A program made the position numbers and the translations under genes. From the NCBI GenBank assembly GCA_045646145.1, contig JAZRKE010000069.1, positions 1 to 55,769 of the forward strand: DNA of 55,769 nt. Reading direction: 5' to 3'. Below the pieces are notes generated by a model. That model had not been told where the DNA came from. It worked only from the letters and a program-made list of their open reading frames with translations, and made no database searches. This stretch comes from SIG565 sp045646145. Its GTDB lineage: Bacteria; Bacillota; Clostridia; Oscillospirales; Acutalibacteraceae. Positions 48,626-55,769 of this stretch are shown here, piece after piece. Each line of letters opens with the position of its first letter. Positions within the stretch are counted from its first letter, which is position 1.

Positions 48626-50707
48626 ATGCCAAGAAAGGTTACTCTTGAAATGACAAGAAATATTGGTATTATGGCTCATATCGATGCAGGTAAAACAACA
48701 ACTACCGAGCGTATTTTGTTCTATACCGGTGTTAACCATAAGGTTGGTGAAACCCATGATGGTTCTGCCACTATGGACTGGATGGAGCAGGAGCAGGAGA
48801 GAGGTATTACAATTACCTCCGCTGCAACAACTTGCTTCTGGAATGACCATCGTATCAATATTATCGATACCCCCGGACACGTTGACTTCACAGTAGAAGT
48901 TCAGCGTTCACTGCGCGTACTTGACGGTTCTGTTACCGTTCTTTGCGCAAAGGGAGGTGTTGAGCCTCAGTCTGAAACCGTTTGGCATCAGGCTGACGAA
49001 TATCGTGTACCTCGTATGATCTATGTAAATAAGATGGACATTATGGGTGCCGATTTCTACAATGTTCTCTCAATGATTAAGGAGCGTTTCGGCTGCAATG
49101 CGGTTCCGATTCAGTTACCTATCGGTTCAGAGGACACCTTCAGAGGCATCGTAGACCTTGTTAACAACGAGGCTGAAATTTACTATGATGACCTTGGTAA
49201 AGATGTACGCAAGGAGCCAATTCCGGAAGAAATGAAGGAATTAGCTGAAAAATATCGTACAGCTCTTATTGAATCCATTGTTGAGATGGATGATGAGCTT
49301 ATGGAGAAGTACTTTGAGGGTGAAGAGCCCACTGTTGAACAAATGAAGAAAATCATCCGTAAGGCTACTATTGCTAACGAGATGGTACCAGTTTGTTGTG
49401 GTACTTCTTATCGTAACAAGGGCGTTCAGCCCCTCTTAGACGCTATTGTTGATTATATGCCTGCTCCGACCGATGTTGAAGCTATTAAGGGTATTAATCC
49501 CGATACCGATGAGGAGGAGGTTCGTCATTCTACGGACGATGAACCCTTTGCAGCTCTCGCATTTAAAATTGCTACCGACCCATTTGTTGGTAAAATATGC
49601 TATTTCCGTGTTTATTCCGGTACAGTTAATGCAGGTTCTAGTGTATATAACTCTGTTAAGGATAACAAGGAAAGAATGGGTAGAATTCTTCAGATGCATG
49701 CCAATCACAGAGAAGACCTTGAAACCTGTTATGCAGGCGATATTGCCGCTGCAGTAGGTCTTAAGAATACCACCACAGGTGATACTCTTTGTGATGAAAA
49801 GCATCCTGTAATTCTTGAGTCAATGAATTTCCCGGATCCCGTTATCCGTGTTGCCGTTGAGCCCAAAACTAAAGCAGGTCAGGAGAAAATGGGTATTGCA
49901 TTATCCAAGCTTGCTGAAGAAGATCCGACATTCCGTTTCTACACCGATGAGGAAACCGGCCAGACCATTATTGCAGGTATGGGTGAGTTACATCTCGAAA
50001 TCATCGTAGACAGAATGCTCCGCGAATTTAAGGTTGAGGCTAACGTTGGTGCACCACAGGTTGCTTACAAAGAAACCGTTCGCCAGAAGGTTGATCACGA
50101 AACCAAATATAAGCGTCAGTCCGGTGGTTCCGGTCAGTACGGTCACGTTAAAATCATTCTTGAGCCGAATGAATCAGGTAAGGGCTATGAGTTTATCAAC
50201 TCCGTTACAGGCGGTTCCATTCCGAAGGAATTTATCGGACCTGTTGATGCAGGTATTCAGGGCGCATTACACGCCGGTGTACTTGCAGGCTATCCGGTAG
50301 TTGATGTTAAGGTAACCCTTTATGATGGTTCTTACCATGAGGTTGACTCTTCTGAAATGGCATTTAAGATTGCCGGTTCTATGGCATTCAAAGAGGCCGC
50401 AAGAAAGGCTGACCCGGTTCTCTTAGAGCCGATTATGAAGGTTGCAGTTACCGTACCCGAGGATTACTTCGGTACCGTTCAGGGCGACTTAATTGCTCGC
50501 CGTGGCGAAATCTTAGGCTTTGAGGACAGAGGAAACGTTAAGCAGATTAATGCTCACGTTCCGCTTGCTGATATGTTCGGTTACGCTACTGACCTTCGTT
50601 CCAAGACTCAGGGACGCGGCCAGTATGTAATGGAACCCGACGGCTATAAGTCTGTTCCGAAGAGTATTGCTGAGAAGATTATTTCTTCAAGAGCAAAGAA
50701 AGACTAA
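48626..50707 (+). CDS. fusA: Elongation factor G
   Basis: EF-G moves tRNA and mRNA after peptide bond formation and helps in ribosome recycling. The 693-residue GTPase has the P-loop AHIDAGKTT (17-25), switch II DTPGHVDFTVEV, NKMD, and domains II-V, with the domain IV GSGGQYGHVKI-like segment SGGSGQYGHVKI. The start MPRKVTLEMTRNIGIMAHID is typical. ATG follows GGAGG. The organism has a single EF-G in this cluster. Confidence 0.98.
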   Translation: MPRKVTLEMTRNIGIMAHIDAGKTTTTERILFYTGVNHKVGETHDGSATMDWMEQEQERGITITSAATTCFWNDHRINIIDTPGHVDFTVEVQRSLRVLDGSVTVLCAKGGVEPQSETVWHQADEYRVPRMIYVNKMDIMGADFYNVLSMIKERFGCNAVPIQLPIGSEDTFRGIVDLVNNEAEIYYDDLGKDVRKEPIPEEMKELAEKYRTALIESIVEMDDELMEKYFEGEEPTVEQMKKIIRKATIANEMVPVCCGTSYRNKGVQPLLDAIVDYMPAPTDVEAIKGINPDTDEEEVRHSTDDEPFAALAFKIATDPFVGKICYFRVYSGTVNAGSSVYNSVKDNKERMGRILQMHANHREDLETCYAGDIAAAVGLKNTTTGDTLCDEKHPVILESMNFPDPVIRVAVEPKTKAGQEKMGIALSKLAEEDPTFRFYTDEETGQTIIAGMGELHLEIIVDRMLREFKVEANVGAPQVAYKETVRQKVDHETKYKRQSGGSGQYGHVKIILEPNESGKGYEFINSVTGGSIPKEFIGPVDAGIQGALHAGVLAGYPVVDVKVTLYDGSYHEVDSSEMAFKIAGSMAFKEAARKADPVLLEPIMKVAVTVPEDYFGTVQGDLIARRGEILGFEDRGNVKQINAHVPLADMFGYATDLRSKTQGRGQYVMEPDGYKSVPKSIAEKIISSRAKKD

Positions 50708-50725
50708 TATTTATTAAATTAGGTC

Positions 50726-50754
50726 TTGAAAAATTGTAAAAAATTTGCTAAACT
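50726..50754 (+). promoter_or_regulatory. Promoter for tuf
   Basis: TTGAAA (50726-50731) and TAAACT (50749-50754) are 17 nt apart in the 100-nt fusA-tuf gap. No terminator separates the genes, so tuf is probably also read from upstream. Confidence 0.6.
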
Positions 50755-50807
50755 ATTGTTTAGAAAGTTAAAACTTTTATTTAATTTACTTTTAGGAGGA
50801 AATTCAA

Positions 50808-52007
50808 ATGGCAAAGGCTAAATTTGAACGTACCAAACCGCACGTTAACATTGGTACCATTGGTCACGTTGACCACGGTAAGACTACTCTTACTGCTGCT
50901 ATCACTAAGTATCTTTCTTTAAAGGGTCAGGCTGCATTCGAGGATTATGCAAACATCGATAAGGCTCCCGAAGAGAGAGAGCGTGGTATTACAATTAATA
51001 CCGCACACGTTGAGTATGAGACTGACGCTCGTCACTACGCTCACGTTGACTGCCCCGGACATGCTGACTATGTTAAGAACATGATTACCGGTGCTGCTCA
51101 GATGGACGGCGGTATCCTTGTTATCGCTGCTACCGATGGCCCGATGGCTCAGACCAAGGAGCACCTTCTCCTTGCTCGTCAGGTTGGCGTTCCGTCAATC
51201 GTTGTATTTATGAACAAGTGTGACCAGGTAGACGATGAAGAGCTTCTCGAACTCGTTGAGATGGAAATCCGTGAGACTCTTGATAAGTATGAGTTCCCCG
51301 GCGATGATACACCTATCATCAAGGGTTCTGCTTTAAAGGCTCTCGAGGCTGGTTCTGACCCGAGCGATGCTGCTTATGCTCCTATCGCTGAGCTTATGGA
51401 TGCTGTAGACAGCTTCATTCCCACACCTGACCGTAAGGCTGACATGGCATTCCTTATGCCTGTTGAGGACGTATTCACCATCACAGGTCGTGGTACAGTT
51501 GCTACAGGCCGTGTAGAGCGTGGTCAGCTCAGAACTTCTGAGGAAGTTGAAATCATTGGTCTTACCGATGAGAGAAAGAAGACTGTTGTTACAGGTATCG
51601 AAATGTTCCGTAAGATTCTTGACTATGCTGAGGCAGGCGATAATATCGGTGCTCTTCTGCGTGGTGTTCAGCGTACCGAGATTGAGCGTGGTCAGGTTCT
51701 TTGCAAACCCGGCTCCATCAATCCCCACACTAAGTTCCATGGTCAAGTTTACGTATTAACTAAGGAAGAGGGCGGACGTCATACTCCGTTCTTCAACAAC
51801 TATCGTCCTCAGTTCTATTTCAGAACTACCGACGTTACCGGTGTTGTATCTCTTCCGGCTGGTACTGAAATGTGCATGCCTGGTGATAACGTAGAGATGG
51901 ATGTTGAACTCATCACTCCTATCGCTATCGAAGAGGGTCTTCGTTTCGCTATCCGTGAGGGTGGTAGAACCGTAGGTTCAGGCGTTGTTACAGCTATCAA
52001 CGGCTAA
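50808..52007 (+). CDS. tuf: Elongation factor Tu
   Basis: EF-Tu carries aminoacyl-tRNA to the ribosome. The 399-residue protein shows the P-loop GHVDHGKT (19-26), switch I RGITINTAHVEYET, switch II DCPGHADYVKNM, NKCD, and the C-terminal FRTTDVTGVV and EGGRTVGSGVVT. Codon use is more biased than in its neighbours, as expected for a very highly expressed gene. AGGAGG lies 7-8 nt upstream. It ends the rpsL-rpsG-fusA-tuf region with two hairpins. Confidence 0.99.
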   Translation: MAKAKFERTKPHVNIGTIGHVDHGKTTLTAAITKYLSLKGQAAFEDYANIDKAPEERERGITINTAHVEYETDARHYAHVDCPGHADYVKNMITGAAQMDGGILVIAATDGPMAQTKEHLLLARQVGVPSIVVFMNKCDQVDDEELLELVEMEIRETLDKYEFPGDDTPIIKGSALKALEAGSDPSDAAYAPIAELMDAVDSFIPTPDRKADMAFLMPVEDVFTITGRGTVATGRVERGQLRTSEEVEIIGLTDERKKTVVTGIEMFRKILDYAEAGDNIGALLRGVQRTEIERGQVLCKPGSINPHTKFHGQVYVLTKEEGGRHTPFFNNYRPQFYFRTTDVTGVVSLPAGTEMCMPGDNVEMDVELITPIAIEEGLRFAIREGGRTVGSGVVTAING

Positions 52008-52037
52008 TTCAAATTTTTAAAGCTTATCTTATTTTCA

Positions 52038-52073
52038 AAGGTTATCTTACTTTTTGTAGGATAACCTTTTTTA
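52038..52073 (+). terminator. Terminator after tuf
   Basis: AAGGTTATC and GATAACCTT (9 bp) flank a 13-nt loop and are followed by TTTTTTATTT. Confidence 0.87.
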
Positions 52074-52077
52074 TTTA

Positions 52078-52110
52078 CTAAACCGCTACATTATATGCAG
52101 CGGTTTAGTT
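52078..52110. terminator. Second hairpin after tuf
   Basis: ACTAAACCGCT and AGCGGTTTAGT form a perfect 11-bp stem with an 11-nt loop, followed by TTGTTAAT. It may be a back-up terminator or shield serC from tuf read-through. Confidence 0.65.
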
Positions 52111-52162
52111 TGTTAATATTTTAACAGAAATTTCACCTGGACTGAAAATTTTTATAAAAATA

Positions 52163-52180
52163 TTGTTATTTAATTAACAA
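52163..52180. promoter_or_regulatory. Palindrome just upstream of the serC -35 (possible operator)
   Basis: TTGTTATTTAATTAACAA has 6-bp perfect arms and ends 5 nt before the -35 of serC. The position suits an activator or repressor site, but the AT-rich repeat could be chance. Confidence 0.35.
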
Positions 52181-52185
52181 ATCTG

Positions 52186-52214
52186 TTGACAAAATTATGT
52201 TGCACGTATATAAT
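52186..52214 (+). promoter_or_regulatory. Consensus sigma-A promoter for serC-serA
   Basis: TTGACA (52186-52191), 17-nt spacer and TATAAT (52209-52214): a perfect match in both boxes. The ATG of serC is 31 nt past the -10. Confidence 0.93.
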
Positions 52215-52244
52215 ATGAAGGAAATATTTTTTGGAGGTCATGTT

Positions 52245-53327
52245 ATGGCAAGAGTATATAATTTTAGTGCAGGTCCCTCAATGTTACCTGAGGACGTTTT
52301 AAAAACTGCAGCAGCAGAAATGCTTGAATATGGAAACAGTGGTCAGTCGGTTATGGAAATGTCGCACCGTTCTAAAGAGTACGATGCTATCATTAAAACT
52401 GCTGAGGCTGATTTACGGGAGATTATGAATATCCCCGATAATTATGAGGTTTTATTCCTACAGGGCGGTGCATCTACTCAGTTTGCAATGATTCCCTTAA
52501 ACCTTATGACTAAAAACGGCAAAGCCGATTATGTAATTACAGGGCAATGGGCGAATAAGGCGTATAAAGAGGCTGCTCGTTACGGTAAAGCCCGTGCTGT
52601 TGCTTCTTCAGCTGATAAAACGTATTCTTATATTCCAAAGGTTGAAAAGGCTGATTTTGACCCTGAGGCTGACTACGTTCATATCTGTATGAATAACACC
52701 ATTTACGGTACTAAGTGGCATAATATACCCGATACAGGCGATGTTCCGCTTATCGCAGATATTTCTTCCTGCATTTTATCTGAGCCGCTCGATGTTTCTA
52801 AATTCGGCGTGCTCTATGCAGGCGCTCAGAAAAACGTAGCCCCTGCAGGACTTACAATAGTTATTATCCGCAAGGATTTACTCGGTAATGCTATGGAAAT
52901 TACACCCACAATGCTTAACTACGTAACACATAGCGAAAACGAATCTATGTTTAATACACCGCCTTGCTATACTATCTATATTGCAGGTCTTGTATTTAAA
53001 TGGATTAAGGAATTTGGCGGACTTGAGAAAATTGCCGAAATCAACCGCAAAAAAGCCGAAATTCTTTACAATTTCCTTGATAACAGCAAGTTATTTAAGG
53101 GTACTGTTGTACCTCAAGACCGTTCACTTATGAACGTTCCGTTTGTTACAGGCAATGACGAACTTGACGCTAAGTTTGTTAAGGAATCTAAAGAGGCAGG
53201 CTTTGTAAACCTTAAGGGACACCGCAGCGTTGGCGGTATGCGCGCTTCAATTTATAACGCAATGCCAATAGAAGGTGTAGAAAAACTCGTAGAGTTTATG
53301 AAGAAATTTGAAAGTGAGAATGTGTGA
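52245..53327 (+). CDS. serC: Phosphoserine aminotransferase
   Basis: SerC converts 3-phosphohydroxypyruvate to phosphoserine with glutamate and PLP. The 360-residue protein begins YNFSAGPSMLP and contains FLQGGASTQFAMIP, MNNTIYGTKW, the PLP lysine K196 in YAGAQKNVAPAG, and KGHRSVGGMRASIYNAMP. ATG 52245 follows GGAGG; an in-frame start at 52197 lies inside the promoter. It is followed 3 nt later by serA, giving the first two steps of serine synthesis in one operon. Confidence 0.97.
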   Translation: MARVYNFSAGPSMLPEDVLKTAAAEMLEYGNSGQSVMEMSHRSKEYDAIIKTAEADLREIMNIPDNYEVLFLQGGASTQFAMIPLNLMTKNGKADYVITGQWANKAYKEAARYGKARAVASSADKTYSYIPKVEKADFDPEADYVHICMNNTIYGTKWHNIPDTGDVPLIADISSCILSEPLDVSKFGVLYAGAQKNVAPAGLTIVIIRKDLLGNAMEITPTMLNYVTHSENESMFNTPPCYTIYIAGLVFKWIKEFGGLEKIAEINRKKAEILYNFLDNSKLFKGTVVPQDRSLMNVPFVTGNDELDAKFVKESKEAGFVNLKGHRSVGGMRASIYNAMPIEGVEKLVEFMKKFESENV

Positions 53328-53330
53328 GTT

Positions 53331-54491
53331 ATGTATAACATTAAAACCTATAATAAAATTTCAAAGGTTGGTCTTACCGAATTTACCGATAATTATGCCG
53401 TTGCTGATGAAACCCCAAATCCTGTTGGCGCCATTGTTCGTTCAGCCGCTTTACATGATGTAGAATTCGATAATAGTCTTCTTGCAATCGCTAGAGCAGG
53501 AGCCGGTACCAACAATATTCCGATTGAGCGTTGCACTTCAAATGGTATTGCGGTATTTAATACCCCCGGTGCTAATGCAAATGCCGTTAAAGAACTTGTA
53601 ATCGCAGGTCTTCTTTTAGCTTCCCGTAAAATTGTTCCCGCTATTGAGTGGGCTAAAACCTTAAAGGGTAACGGTAGCGAAGTAGGTAAAATGGTTGAAA
53701 AGGGTAAAAGCGCTTTTGCAGGTCCCGAAATTAAGGGCAAGAGTATCGGCGTAATCGGTCTTGGCGCTATCGGCGTTCTCGTTGCCAATGCCGCAAACTC
53801 GCTCGGTATGAAGGTTTACGGTTATGATCCATTTCTTTCTGTAAAATCAGCTTGGAACCTAACCCATAATGCAGTATATATTGCGGATATTAAGGAAATT
53901 TACGAGAAATGCGACTATATTACAATTCACGTACCGCTGACCCCCGATACCAAGGGCTTTATTAACAGTGACGCTATTGCTCTTATGAAGGACGAAGTAA
54001 GAATCCTTAATTTCTCACGTGCAGACCTTGTAAATTCTGCCGATATGATTGTAGCTCTTGAATCGGGCAAGGTTGCTTCCTATGTTACCGATTTCCCGAC
54101 CGATGAGCTTATAGGCGTCGGCGGTGTGGTAGCAATTCCGCACCTGGGCGCTTCAACTCCTGAATCTGAGGATAATTGCGCTAAAATGGCGGCTAAAGAG
54201 CTTATGGACTATATTGAAAACGGTAATATTGAAAATTCAGTTAATTTACCTGCAATTTCAATGCCTAGAAGCGGTGATAAACGTATCTGCGTAATTCATA
54301 AGAATATTCCTAATATGCTTACCGCTATTACCTCAACTGTAGCCGAGGATAACGTAAACATTGAAAACCTTTTAAATAAATCGCGCGGAGATGTAGCCTA
54401 TACAATGCTTGACATTGACGAGGCTGATTACGATACCATCTATAATCAGTTAACCGCTATTGAAGGCGTTATAAAGGTAAGAATTATTTAA
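53331..54491 (+). CDS. serA: D-3-phosphoglycerate dehydrogenase
   Basis: SerA oxidises 3-phosphoglycerate with NAD, the committed step of serine synthesis. The 386-residue protein has the RAGAGTNNIP segment, the NAD-binding IGVIGLGAIGVLVANAA (about 139-155), the catalytic Arg region NFSRADLVNSADM, and the Glu/His end of the site near VVAIPHLGASTPESEDN. A C-terminal ACT domain (about 320-386) is typically the serine sensor. It is the short ACT-only form, without the extra allosteric domain. Serine feedback is likely but not shown. No serB is nearby. Confidence 0.95.
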   Translation: MYNIKTYNKISKVGLTEFTDNYAVADETPNPVGAIVRSAALHDVEFDNSLLAIARAGAGTNNIPIERCTSNGIAVFNTPGANANAVKELVIAGLLLASRKIVPAIEWAKTLKGNGSEVGKMVEKGKSAFAGPEIKGKSIGVIGLGAIGVLVANAANSLGMKVYGYDPFLSVKSAWNLTHNAVYIADIKEIYEKCDYITIHVPLTPDTKGFINSDAIALMKDEVRILNFSRADLVNSADMIVALESGKVASYVTDFPTDELIGVGGVVAIPHLGASTPESEDNCAKMAAKELMDYIENGNIENSVNLPAISMPRSGDKRICVIHKNIPNMLTAITSTVAEDNVNIENLLNKSRGDVAYTMLDIDEADYDTIYNQLTAIEGVIKVRII

Positions 54492-54501
54492 TTAAAAAAG
54501 T

Positions 54502-54774
54502 GACACTCTTCATAGAGCAGTATCGGTTTTGGAATGCGAATTTTCCCCAAGGACTCGCCAAAAAGCCTTGATATACGACAGTATATCTGCATTTTTCGGC
54601 TTCGCCTTATGAAAAATTCGTTCATTACAAAACTGCAAAGCACTTAAAAATGAAAATTTTTAGTGGTAGTCAAGACGAAAAGCCACGGTAACGCTGACGC
54701 GTACCGTGGCTTTTTAACACAGAATACCGCAAAAATTTCACATTTTTAAGCAAAAATGCTCTATGAAAAGTGTC
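54502..54774. mobile_element. Palindromic MITE-like element
   Basis: This 273-nt non-coding block after serA is bounded by 18-bp terminal inverted repeats with one mismatch: GACACTCTTCATAGAGCA (54502-54519) and TGCTCTATGAAAAGTGTC (54757-54774). Inside is a second, imperfect pair (about 54524-54548 against 54612-54635), a central hairpin GATATAC/GTATATC, and a strong terminator hairpin at 54679-54715. It has no open frame. The structure fits a miniature inverted-repeat element moved by a transposase elsewhere. No clear target-site duplication was seen, and copy number cannot be known from this window. Confidence 0.55.
54679..54715 (+). terminator. Strong terminator inside the MITE-like element
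   Basis: AAAGCCACGGTA (54679-54690) pairs with TACCGTGGCTTT (54702-54713). With one bulged A the stem continues through ACGC/GCGT to a TGAC loop, and TTTTT follows. It is the only good terminator after serA, 190 nt downstream of its stop. Confidence 0.8.
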
Positions 54775-54792
54775 CAAAGTGGGCTTTTATTA

Positions 54793-54821
54793 TTGAAAAA
54801 TTAGTAAAAAAAGAGTATAAT
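54793..54821 (+). promoter_or_regulatory. Promoter for the CobW-like gene
   Basis: TTGAAA (54793-54798) and a perfect TATAAT (54816-54821) are 17 nt apart, 18 nt downstream of the MITE-like element. No Zur- or Fur-like palindrome was evident around it. Confidence 0.78.
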
Positions 54822-54850
54822 AGTCTTATCAAATTAAAGGACTTGATAAT

Positions 54851-55769
54851 ATGACAAAAATCGACATTTTTTCTGGCTTCTTAGGCGCGGGAAAAACAAC
54901 ATTAATTAAAAAATTAATAAATGAGGCTTATTTGGGCGAAAAACTCGTTTTAATTGAAAACGAGTTTGGTGAAATCGGTATTGATGGCGGATTTTTAAAG
55001 GATTCAGGTATAAATATAACCGAAATGAATTCGGGGTGCATCTGTTGTAGCCTTGTGGGAGATTTTGCTACCTCTCTATCGGAGGTGATCAGTAAATTTT
55101 CACCTGATCGCATTTTAATTGAGCCCTCGGGCGTAGGGAAACTAAGCGACGTTATAAAGGCGGTTGAGGGACTTAGGAACCCTGATATTAAACTCAATTC
55201 TGCTGTTGCTGTAGCCGATGCGAAAAAATGCAAAATGTATATGAAGAATTTCGGTGAATTTTATAATAATCAGATAGAGCACGCCCATACCGTTGTTTTA
55301 AGCAGAACGGACGGCATGAGCGAGGATGCCGTTTCAAACATTTTAGCGCTTGTACGTGATAAAAATGAGCACGCCACTATCATTACTACACCGTGGGATA
55401 AAATTTCGGGTGAGCAGATTTTATCGGCAATGGAGAAGACTGATACTCTACATTCCGAGCTTGAGCATCTCCACGAAGAACACTGTGAGTGTGGAGACCA
55501 CCAACATCACCACGAACACTGCGAATGTGAACATGAACACCATCACGAGCACCATCATCACGAACATGATGAGCATTGTGATTGCGGTTGCCACCATCAT
55601 CACGAGCATCATCACCATCACGCCGATGAGGTGTTCGACAGCATTGGTATTGAAACTGCTAACAAATACACATCCGAAGAAATCGGCTTAATATTAGGTG
55701 AACTTGGAAATACCGATAAGTACGGTAATATTTTAAGAGCAAAGGGCTATGTAGCAAATGCTCAAGGGG
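54851..55769 (+). CDS. CobW/COG0523 family GTPase metallochaperone, 3' end outside window
   Basis: The first 306 residues are visible and the frame is open to the window edge. The G3E GTPase has the P-loop GFLGAGKTT (9-17), the metal-binding CICC (C63, C65, C66), the Walker B-like ILIEPSGVGK (88-97) and the guanine-region SRTDG (151-155). Residues 201-257 are an extreme His/Cys-rich tract with more than twenty His and several CxC pairs. COG0523 proteins deliver Zn, Co or Ni, or insert metal in nitrile hydratase and B12 enzymes. The His tract suggests Zn or Ni storage. AAAGGA lies 9 nt upstream of the ATG. Confidence 0.9.
   Translation, partial: MTKIDIFSGFLGAGKTTLIKKLINEAYLGEKLVLIENEFGEIGIDGGFLKDSGINITEMNSGCICCSLVGDFATSLSEVISKFSPDRILIEPSGVGKLSDVIKAVEGLRNPDIKLNSAVAVADAKKCKMYMKNFGEFYNNQIEHAHTVVLSRTDGMSEDAVSNILALVRDKNEHATIITTPWDKISGEQILSAMEKTDTLHSELEHLHEEHCECGDHQHHHEHCECEHEHHHEHHHHEHDEHCDCGCHHHHEHHHHHADEVFDSIGIETANKYTSEEIGLILGELGNTDKYGNILRAKGYVANAQG

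Noticed and set aside
55450..55630. CAC/CAT-rich tract that looks like a simple DNA repeat
   Set aside because: It is in frame within the CobW-like gene and encodes the His/Cys-rich loop; the codons are mixed, not a pure microsatellite.
1..55769. tRNA, rRNA, CRISPR, prophage or transposase genes
   Set aside because: I looked in all gaps and found no cloverleaf with CCA-like end, no regularly spaced direct repeats and no transposase or phage motifs. A weak tRNA-like fold cannot be excluded without a covariance search.

Overview
The window is a 55.8 kb piece of chromosome from a low-GC, endospore-forming Firmicute, most likely a member of the Clostridia near the Oscillospiraceae/Ruminococcaceae. 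The grounds are AT-rich intergenic DNA, consensus sigma-A promoters, strong GGAGG ribosome binding sites, frequent TTG and GTG starts, sporulation and germination genes (spoIIR, ypeB), and typical Firmicute gene clusters (rplS-lepB-rbgA-rnhB-yraN, tig-clpP-clpX, rpoBC-rpsLG-fusA-tuf). I see no tRNA, rRNA, CRISPR array, transposase or prophage. The assignment rests on gene content, not on a database search.

Layout. Positions 1-5.4 kb hold the tail of an HPr protein, an ACT-domain/DUF711 pair on the minus strand, and divergently an Lrp regulator, a class I/II aminotransferase, ispE, spoIIR and rpmE. Positions 5.4-12 kb carry yigZ and a replication/transcription block (dgt, dnaG, rpoD, an Rrf2 regulator, a TSCPD protein, an unknown protein), then an amidase-like gene. 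Positions 12-17.5 kb are a four-gene minus-strand operon: cysteine desulfurase, thiI, a very unusual CinA/sortase fusion, and a membrane-anchored protein with a degenerate MoCF-like domain. Positions 17.6-29.7 kb carry ypeB, the rplS cluster, thrC, a small Cys-rich DUF1540 gene, a metallophosphoesterase, tig-clpP-clpX, an AEC transporter and an OGG-type glycosylase.

Positions 29.7-35 kb are more accessory: a DUF6062 protein, three membrane proteins including a YesL homologue, and a GT8/acyltransferase/CrtO-like cassette that could make an acylated glycolipid. Positions 35-39.7 kb hold degV, prmA-prfB, an FKBP-type lipoprotein and an Sfp-type phosphopantetheinyl transferase. Positions 39.7-52 kb are the rpoB-rpoC-rpsL-rpsG-fusA-tuf region. 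Positions 52-55.8 kb hold the serine genes serC-serA, a palindromic MITE-like element, and a His-rich CobW/COG0523 GTPase cut by the window edge.

The best candidate for an undescribed system is the 11994-15194 pair. One protein joins an apparently intact CinA (NMN amidohydrolase-type) domain through one membrane helix to a class B sortase fold that has lost both its catalytic His (now Asn) and Cys (now Asp). Its neighbour is a second membrane-anchored protein with a decayed MoCF-like domain. I infer a membrane-anchored, possibly signal-coupled nucleotide enzyme, co-transcribed with sulfur-transfer genes. Other points of interest are ribosome binding sites buried in hairpins (spoIIR and the amidase-like gene), an inverted repeat overlapping the rpsL promoter, a possible leader peptide before rpoB, and the MITE-like element after serA.
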